DNA from: Bostrychus sinensis
Lineage: Eukaryota; Chordata; Actinopteri; Gobiiformes; Eleotridae
Length of the DNA stretch: 64,000 bases
Assembly: GCA_020698575.1 (NCBI GenBank)
Contig: CM036252.1
Location: forward strand, 24,216,706 to 24,280,705
Direction of reading: 5' to 3'
The notes under the pieces are model-generated. The model saw nothing but the letters and a program-made list of their open reading frames with translations. It did not search any database and was not told where the DNA came from. Numbering within the stretch: position 1 is the first letter of the stretch; every line of letters starts with the position of its first letter. The position numbers and the translations under genes were made by a program. This document shows positions 50,278 through 59,400 of this stretch, one piece after another.

Positions 50278-50404
50278 ATGGAGACATTTACAATCCAAGA
50301 CATGCTCATTAATTCAACCGATCTGAATAAGATTTTGTGTAATTTTGGAATCAAGAATATTTCCGATTGTGAGAGCGAAGGAGACCCTTCACCTGAACCT
50401 AAAG
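50278..50404 (+). CDS. cckar: cckar exon 1: extracellular N-terminus
   Basis: This exon encodes residues 1-42 and the first base of Asp43. It carries N-glycosylation sequons at Asn12 (NST) and Asn27 (NIS), and Cys21 and Cys31. The spacing of these cysteines resembles the N-terminal disulfide of mammalian CCKAR. The donor is AAAG|GTAAAC. There is no signal peptide, as is usual for this receptor. Confidence 0.92.
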
Positions 50405-53400
50405 GTAAACAAGTTAGGTTCTGCTATTTTGTATGTTTACGCACTTAGATCGCACAGTTGTAATTCAGTATTTACTTTCTTCCAAGATTCATTCGCTTGA
50501 GTCTAATTTGATCCAAAAGAAAATGTGCTTTGGGCATGTCTGCGCCAGTGCGCATTACGCATATGGCTCTAGTCCTCAGTAAAGCTGCTGTGGTTTGCTG
50601 TATGTCTGTGGAGACTCATAGAGCACTCAGTGTCAGAAGGGCACGGTGCTGTTATACAACTTATACACAATAAAAAGGAGCAATGTCAGGAACATTAGAG
50701 TGGCATAGCCAAATGTAAATAATTATTGTAGTGAATAACGTCGCTATGTGTACATCATGGCATGGCAGCACGAGTACTGAATAAAGAGAAGTAGTTTACA
50801 TTTATTATGCTATGTCAAAGACTTAGGTTATTAATTATAGTAATGTAAAACTGTTTACAGAGAGCAGATCTAACAGTGGATTTCAAATATATATTTCCAT
50901 TTGAAGTCATTTATATACAGCCCTACATCAGTGAATTACAGCATGGTAGAAAAGTGAATTTATTTTGCTAGTTCCATTCAAAAAGTGTGTAAAATATTTC
51001 AGCATTCATTATTTTTTAAATTGTGATGATTATGCATGATGATAGTGTAATATTACAGACTAGACTACAGTATATTTATTTTTTTAGAATGTTTGTTTTA
51101 TTAACTGTAAGCCTTCATAATAATCACAGTAAAAAAGATTATGTTTTAATATTTCACTCTATACTGAATCTATATAATAGACTCTATATGAGTTTTACTT
51201 TGAACTGAACAACTAAAAACAATGGACTTTTTGATTATATTCTACTTTGTAGGACTGCATGTGTTGTAGAAATAATACAATTACCATGAAACTAGACTTT
51301 TGTAACCAGAACACCAAGTTAGCTTTTCACATAGGCTCATATAAGGGCAAAAAAAAAGCCAGGGTCATTTATCCAGTGGTGGGAGGAGTAGCCAAAAATT
51401 GCACTCAAGTATGAGTATTCTTATAATATTACTCAAGTAGATGTAAAAAGTAGTCATCCAAATAATAGCTAAAGTAAAAGCGAAAGAGTAGATGGTGAAA
51501 AAAATTATTCAGATACTGAGTAACTGTTTAAACCTAACGTTGGGTGTAAGATTTAGTGTTGGTGTAATCAGACCTGAGGTTTTTCTGAAACCTTTGTTTT
51601 ATAGTGTACTCCGATTGCCAGACACTCCACTATAAAGTCTGAGTGGCAGGACATATACCATCCCTGCAAATGTATTTGTAATCAGATCACTACAATGCTC
51701 CATACATCTGTTATTTAGAGGGAACTGTAAATATTAACGGACACTAATCCCATCCGAGTTTAGAGTGGTGCATTTGCACGCAGACTCCATCACACATGTT
51801 CATAATTGTGTGTGCAATACCATAATGTTGGGGGAAATAATGCCTTACACCAAAATGTATTTATTTAAATGCAAAGAATTCACAACTAGGTTAAATTCAT
51901 GTTTCACAAATATTTTTTTTTCCAAGGACCATAAGTTTTGTGCTGTGGTAGTGTTAGGGTTTTGGGGATTATTATAAATATAATTTTAATTTTACCTTAA
52001 TGTTGGTTCATAGTTTGTTTGTTTTTTTCTTTTTTTGATACATTTGATATAGATTAATTCCCAACCATTACCAATTTCCAAAAGTGGCTTCTCTCATTCA
52101 ACTTTTCAAAGATATGCTAGACATTTATATTTCTAGACACGTTTAGGTCCTGGCCCACTTTTGGGAACCACTAGCATGGCCTGCCATCCTCTATGTTTAA
52201 TGTAAACATCAATCTGGTCGTGTGCATTTGAGTTGTATTTCCAGGAGGGAGAACAAATTAACACAGATTAACTTACTTTTAAATTTGATAAATAGACAGA
52301 ATTTAGAGGCAGGACCAAAATGCAGGAAAAAACAGCTGGAACACAATTTGAAAAGTATGCAATTAATCAGACATTTTATGAGAAAGCACCTTTTCTCTTT
52401 AATTTTGGTGAGAGAACAAACTCCAGCTAGTGCAGACATGGGATGAAAAAAATGTTCTTGTAGATATTATTGAACCAGTCTTCCAACCCCATAAAGGGGG
52501 CAAAAGGACAGTAAACAAAAATGATGATGAGTCCATTTTCATTACAAACTAGTGGACCTGGTCAGTTTTATTAGCCATAAGTTAACTTACTAAGGTTACT
52601 CCAGTAATATATTTTCAAACTACTGTGGCCTGTCATTGTTTTGTAACTTTGTGTGCAGTCTAGCAGAAAATCTTAGTAACTATTAGAAACTAGCCCAGAA
52701 TTTGTGTAGCACTAATTTTTTTTATAAATAATTGTTAAAATTCTCTACTAGACACTTGTCCATTAAAAATGTAACACAGTCTGCTATACAGCCAATCGCT
52801 ATCACGTTTTGTATTCCATTCTTTCAGACATTAACCAGACGGTGCGGATCGTCCTCTACAGCCTCATCTTCCTCCTCAGTGTGGTCGGAAACAGTCTCAT
52901 CATCGCCGTCTTGGTGAGGAACCGGCGGATGCGAACCGTCACCAACCTCTTCCTCCTTTCCCTGGCTGTCAGTGATCTTATGGTGTCCCTGGTCTGCATC
53001 CCGTTCACCCTCATCCCGAACCTGATGCGGGACTTCATTTTTGGCACGGGCATCTGCAAGCTGGTCATGTACTTCATGGGTCAGTGAAATAGTCTCTGTT
53101 CAAATCTGTGGTAATTTTAGGTCCACTTTATCTCAACTGCAAAAGAAGATGAGACTATTATAGATTTATTGCACTGGTAATTCATTTCTACTCTCTGTTT
53201 GCGGGCAGATAATTGGAGTCATTGCAGGGCACATCGTTCAAAACACTCATTTCCTTTTCATTTTCTACCATTCAACAAGAATGTCAGGTTGGGCTAATAG
53301 ATTTGACCTAAAAAAATCAGCTTGAACAAGCGCGCTAATGTGGAAAATGTTGACTTAATGAATTGTTTTTCCCTGCAGCTCACCTCTCTGTGCGGTTGTC

Positions 53401-56400
53401 TATCTGTGATCTCAATTCTGACGTTGATACGGCAGGTCACATTGACAAATAGTTAGAGGGGATATGGGTACAGGGCTTATCCAAACTGCAGATGAAGTAA
53501 GCAATGATGAAGCTAATCCAAATGACTGACTGAGAAGATGGAGGGCGCACAGTGCAGCACAGCAGGCAGTAATTAAAATAGTAAATCACGTAGTATAAAC
53601 AATTAGAAAAGTGACTTCTGGTTGGTCATATTTAAATTTAGACAAAGCGTGACTGAAATACTAAATAAACCTGCTACTTGATTTGAAATCTGAACATATT
53701 GAAAAAAAGAGCCATTACTCACCTGTTCAAAACTCTTTAAAAGCTGTATCTGTTTTACTTCAGGTTTTTGCAAAATCCATTCAATCCATTAATTGTACCT
53801 ACAGCACGGTGGCTTAGCGGCTTAGTGCCCACACTGTCCGGGGTTCGATTCCCGGACAGTGTGGGTCAAATGCAGAAAACGAATTTCCCTATGGGGATCA
53901 ATAAAGTATACCTTACCTTACCTTACTTTACATACATCTGCTAGCAGCCACTTTTCACTAATCTTTTATCAGATTTCTGAACATTTACCAATTATTTATA
54001 CAGAATGTTCTTAAAATATGTCCAATACACTAAAACTGATTTTCTAGGCCTAATATTCTATTATGCATACATTGGTAAAGACCATAATTAGTCCAATAAT
54101 TGCTGTAGTTAGGTAACATGTAACCTGTCACTTCCCAAAGCTGTGTCATTGCTTGGAACCCTGCTGTAATGCAGAAAGATGCTTGCTAAGTTCTCATTTC
54201 TAACTGGATAAACAGTGGTTGGATAACAAAAGTACAATTTCAATTTCTTGCAAAGCTGGCTGGGCTCACTTTAGCTAATTGTACATTCTTTAACCATGAC
54301 TGCTGTTAGAATAGAAAGCAATTTAACCTCATAGCATTTTTTTCCTGAACCTCCTAAACCAGTACATTTATTAACACATAAGCCAAAAATTAGGCAACTG
54401 TTCATTGCAAACATTATTAAGATACAGGGTAACAGAATGTCATTGGGTTAGTAACCTGGCTTGCCATATGAGCTGTTACACAGAGCCCTCTGAGGGGTCC
54501 ACAGGAAGCGTTTGGAAAGGCCAGGTACATTTGGATGAATAATAAACAATGAAAGGTTGCTTTATCATCAAACTGTCAGTACTGCCACACCTTGAGTCTG
54601 CAGTGGTTCATGCCATCCATCTTGTCCCTCTAATTGTCCTGAACAAGACAAGGACATGCATTTTACTGAGTTTAAGAACTAACAAATCTCATGGGTGTTT
54701 CAAAATTCCAAAACATTCACTCAAGTCAGGATCACTCATGAAAACATCCAGTAGCTTTTAACCAAATTGTAGTAGTTATTTATTATTTATATGCTATAAT
54801 GTAATTTCCCACATGAAAAAAAAAATCTATTATACCTGTAGCTGAATGAAAATGTGTCTTTCTCCCCCTGCTTTTTACAGTTATTAGTACAAATGACTTG
54901 TGGAACTAACACTGCTTCAAGGATAGCCACTTATCACTGCTAATCAAGTCAATGCTTTTTCCGCGTTACTTCACATTTTATAACTTCCTAATATTTGTTT
55001 GTGAGCTATGTAATATGTTCAAATGATTACAAATGAAATTTCTTTCTAAATATTTCTTTGAAATCTAATTACAAGTTGAAATATCACCTCTTAGTTCCTG
55101 TAGCTGTATGAGATGAGGAAGAAGTCATGGCCGTTATTGGCTCATTTGTTTCTGTGTTTGTGTGTTTACATGTCAGTCCTCGCGGGTTGTACTCTGCTAT
55201 AATTGAAAAGTATTTATAGGCGGCATTATTGTTACAAAGTGTGTGTAGGTAGATGTAGTTAAAGGTGATGGTTGCACACTGCAGGATGTGAGGGAGCAGG
55301 AGCAAGGCGAAGCATTAAGAGCATTACAATAAACAAAGTGACGTGCTGTTCAGAGGAGAGCGCGTTACAGAGCCCAGGGCTGCGGGGCTAAATAACAAAG
55401 TCAGGGCACTAAATTAACCCCACACTTTGACATTAATACTCAGCCCACGCTTCGTTTCAAAGATTTTTTTGGTAACATTCAAGGTTTTCGCACACAAATG
55501 AGGCAGAAAGATGCAGAAGTTCTTCGGGAAAGTAACTGGTTGTAGATGTGCAAAGTTTTATCCATCTAATAGCACAGAAGGTCAACAAGATTAGAATTCA
55601 CTCAGCACAACAAATATCTTTTATGATAAATTTACCTGCAAGGAAAAAATGGACTAAAAAAAAATCAAAATAGTGTTTTATTATTCTGAGGCCAAGCAAT
55701 TTACAGTATTTTTGCTATTGATTATATGCAAAGCTCACAAGTGTCTTACAAGCATCCAATCCTAAAATTATTAATAATGAAAAAGTACAAAAAATATGGC
55801 CAATAAAATAATAATTTCAGCTTTAACAATTTAAATTCATATTTAAGATTTCAAATGTATAATGTCTAAAAAAAAGCAACTTTGGTGTCTGACTTTATGG
55901 ATTATGGAAACAGCTACTTTTGTAAAGCTAAGCTAGGCATTATTTTTATTTTAAACTTATGCTAAGCTAAGTTAACTACGTCATGTTAGACCCAATCATT
56001 AATTCTGTGTAAATTTGTTGTCTTACCTATGCCTTTATCTTCTTTATCTTAATTTTTATTTATGAATTTTAAGCTAGCTTTTTAAGCTTTTAATATTTCA
56101 TAAAAATTACCCACATGTGTGCCAAGATCTGAGGTAAACATTAACAAATATTAGTTTTACTGATAACAATGGTACATTGAGTTATTAACAATTAAAAATA
56201 TATTTTACATAATTGCCAAGTTGTTTTTGTTTGATCGTCCAATCAGAAAAGAGACCATTTTTTTGGTTTAGACTGCAGTACCCTTTTCAAACCAGTACAA
56301 CCGCTCATGCTTACAGTACCTTTAACAAATGAAATTGCAGAAAAAGTTTCTATTTTGGAAATGTAGTCAAAAGTTTTGGAAAAGTCATGGAAAATTCTTT

Positions 56401-59400
56401 GTAAAAAGTGTATGAACCCTGTAGCTGTGTAATCATTTTAAATGTCTCAGGTTGTTTTTTTTCTTTTCAGATGCCAATCCAAAGCAAACACAAAGAAGTC
56501 TGCACAAGTCTCTGAAAGCGGTGCTAATGTATTTCTGTCTCTGCCTCATTTCACAGGTGTGTCTGTTAGCGTCTCCACTTTCAACTTGGTGGCCATTTCC
56601 CTGGAGCGCTATAGTGCCATTTGCAACCCACTGACCTCCAGGACGTGGCAGACCAAATCCCACGCAGCTAAGGTCATTACTGCTACCTGGGCGGCCTCCT
56701 TCATCCTCATGTTACCGTACCCCATCTCCAGCACACTCAAGCCCTTCACGCGCCTCAACAACAGCACGGGGAACATGTGTCGACTGGTGTGGCCCAATGA
56801 CATCATCCAGCAGTCATGGTAAGTACGGGACACTCACCTGCACTGGGGGAATCACACTGTCAGGGGTTCAAGGCTGAAAGTAGCTCACTGCAATCAGACG
56901 TATTGATTTTCTCAGTCTGCCGCTGCTGGTGACAGACAAACACTGGGGACTCTACACTGGCATCACAGAGATAACTGTATGACCATCCAAAAGAAAGTTA
57001 TTAATCATTTCTGCTAAAGGGCTAAGACATTCTTAGAGGGGCTTGAAGAATCTCAAAATGAGCCCTAGACTTTGAAAATTTAAAAAAGTCATTAATTGAG
57101 AAACTGAGCAGCCATTTTACCAGATTCACCCAGAAACAAACTGTGCTCTGGTTTGTGAGAAGCTCATTCTCTACTATATTTAACCCTCTTGCACCCCTAA
57201 CCTTTTAGTCACATTTTTCACCTTAAGGCACAAAAAAAATGCACCAATAAAGTCTGTCACAGAAAAATGATCTAATAGTCAATAATTCAATTTCATTCTA
57301 TTTATGAAATGCAACAACCCCTTAAATACCAGTTTTTGTGATTAAAAGGTTGTTGTTGTTTTTTTGTGGTGGATTGTCAGAGCTTGGGAGTGTCAAAAAT
57401 GGGCATCATGATTGATTTTATTAGATTTAAAATTTTTGTGCAGTGGCAGATGAAATATTTTTAGTCACACCTTTTGTTTTTCATGGTTACAGTAATTAAC
57501 TTCAGTCCTCCATGCATAGCAAAATCATTCTGTTTATGAAATTGAAACCCCTTAACCACACATCCAGCACAAACAGATGGATCTGCTCAGTCTGGGCACA
57601 GTTTCTACATTGCACTGATGTACAGATCTCAGCAACGACTACATTTTGGATTGAATAAACTTATTTCTCAACACACACTTTCACACCAATTTTGGACAAC
57701 TCTAAAACACACCCAGATCATTTTAGTTCATTTTTCTTTTTAATTTGTCTTGCAGGCTCAATTATTTACACAAACACAAATGGCTCTATTTCCCCATTTA
57801 TACCTTTATCTACTATATATTTTGGAAATAGCGCCACCTAATAGAAAACAATAAAAACTAAAATTCCAATCCCTCACTATCATGAATTCATGAAATACTT
57901 GATAATAATGTGAAATTATATTGCAGTGACATTGTATTATAAAAATGTTGTTTGAATGGGAGTCAATAGCACTAAAAATGTCTTAGTGATAAAAGTGTGG
58001 CTATTTTTTTAGACACATTTTTCAAAAAAAAAAAAAAAAGAAAGAAAGAAAGAAATCTGAAAAATGCCATTTGAATCAATACAGCAAAAGTTATCCACAA
58101 AAAACAAAAACAAAAATTCTTAGGGGTGTAAGAGGGTTAAACATACAATCTTTTATGAAGGATTAGAATAAAAATAATTGAAATTTGGTTTTACTTCTAA
58201 CTTTATGAGGCAAACTCTCCATCTGACCTATTTATAGTAGTTTAGTTCATGCTCATGCAGCTTGTGGCTGCAGGGCTACTGTAGATTCTTCACAGAGAGG
58301 AAGTGAGGTGTGATTAAACCTCATGTGCTCAGTGGTAGGGCAACAGAGCAGACGAGGGAACAAACTAAAACCAATAAATAAGACCACAAATATGAACTGG
58401 TGGTGGTTATGAATATTGTTGTACAAATCAAGCACAGTTAAATTAACCACAGCTATTTTATCAGGATTGTTTGTTTTTTGTTTTTAATGGACCAACCTAA
58501 TCCAAGCGTTTTCTGCAAAGTGAAAGTAACAGCTCCCCAAAAGAACATGTTTTTCATACATATTCATTGGATTAAGTTAGGAAACATGAAATGTGACTGC
58601 AGTGGTGTCTAATTTTATTTCCAAAAGCTAGGAAAAAGCATAATAATAATGTTTGCTTTAATGTACTGTACCTTTAACATGCATGCAGGCTATATTTAGA
58701 AGAAAGTCAAGACTCCAAAAACACTATACTAAGATCAATTCCCATATAAATTGGTGGTCTTTACTTACTAGCCGTCTGCTCACCAACTGTGCCGTTGTGT
58801 AGGTATGTGTCTTTGCTGCTGATCCTCTTCCTCATCCCTGGCATTGTGATGATGACTGCGTACGGCCTCATCTCCATGGAACTCTACAGAGGCATCAAGT
58901 TCGAGCTGTCAAGCAGGAAAGCAAGCCGAGGTACGAAAATGAAACGCACACATCCCAACAGCTACAGATTCACACTACAGTCTCCTAATGTATGACCTAC
59001 ATATTGTATCCTACGGCCAAACTGCATGATCCATCTAGTTATAAACATCTGGTGCAATTGGTGTTGGTAGCATGAGTAGTGAGGTCAGTGGACCACAGTT
59101 GTATTGTCCCAGAAGAAAAGAGCTGACCTACTACTGAACATACTGTAGTAATGTTGTTTTCTGGAGTAGTGTGTACCATGACTGAAACATAATCCAGATT
59201 TTTGTAAAGTGAGATCAAGTCCAGATTGTTGGGCAAGAGATACCTGTGGTTAACTGTTATTAAAAACATGCCACAGCTAGTTTGCAAGTGTTTAGCGTAG
59301 GAGGCAGAAGAGCAAGATTTCTGGGTGAACTAATGAAAAGGGGTGATTTAACAACATGGACAAAGTGAAGACTAATGATTTAATTCTGCTACAAATTCAA

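Larger units (their letters stand above)
53080..56556 (+). other. cckar: cckar intron 2
   Basis: This 3.5-kb intron has a compact hairpin-bearing SINE at 53808-53935 and an inverted-repeat partner element at 56090-56325. The remainder is AT-rich with no recognisable exon or RNA gene. The open frame ending at 56822 runs from this intron into exon 3. Confidence 0.7.

Noticed and set aside
53828..53865. microRNA precursor
   Set aside because: The stem is only 15 bp and lies inside a SINE promoter; precursors need a longer imperfect stem.
53808..53870. True tRNA gene, suggested by an exact box B
   Set aside because: The sequence does not fold into a full cloverleaf with a 7-bp acceptor stem and is followed by a typical SINE tail.
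56433..56663. Minus-strand frames opposite cckar exons (also at 52856-53077, 56609-56833 and 61053-61257)
   Set aside because: These are antisense shadows of conserved cckar exons.
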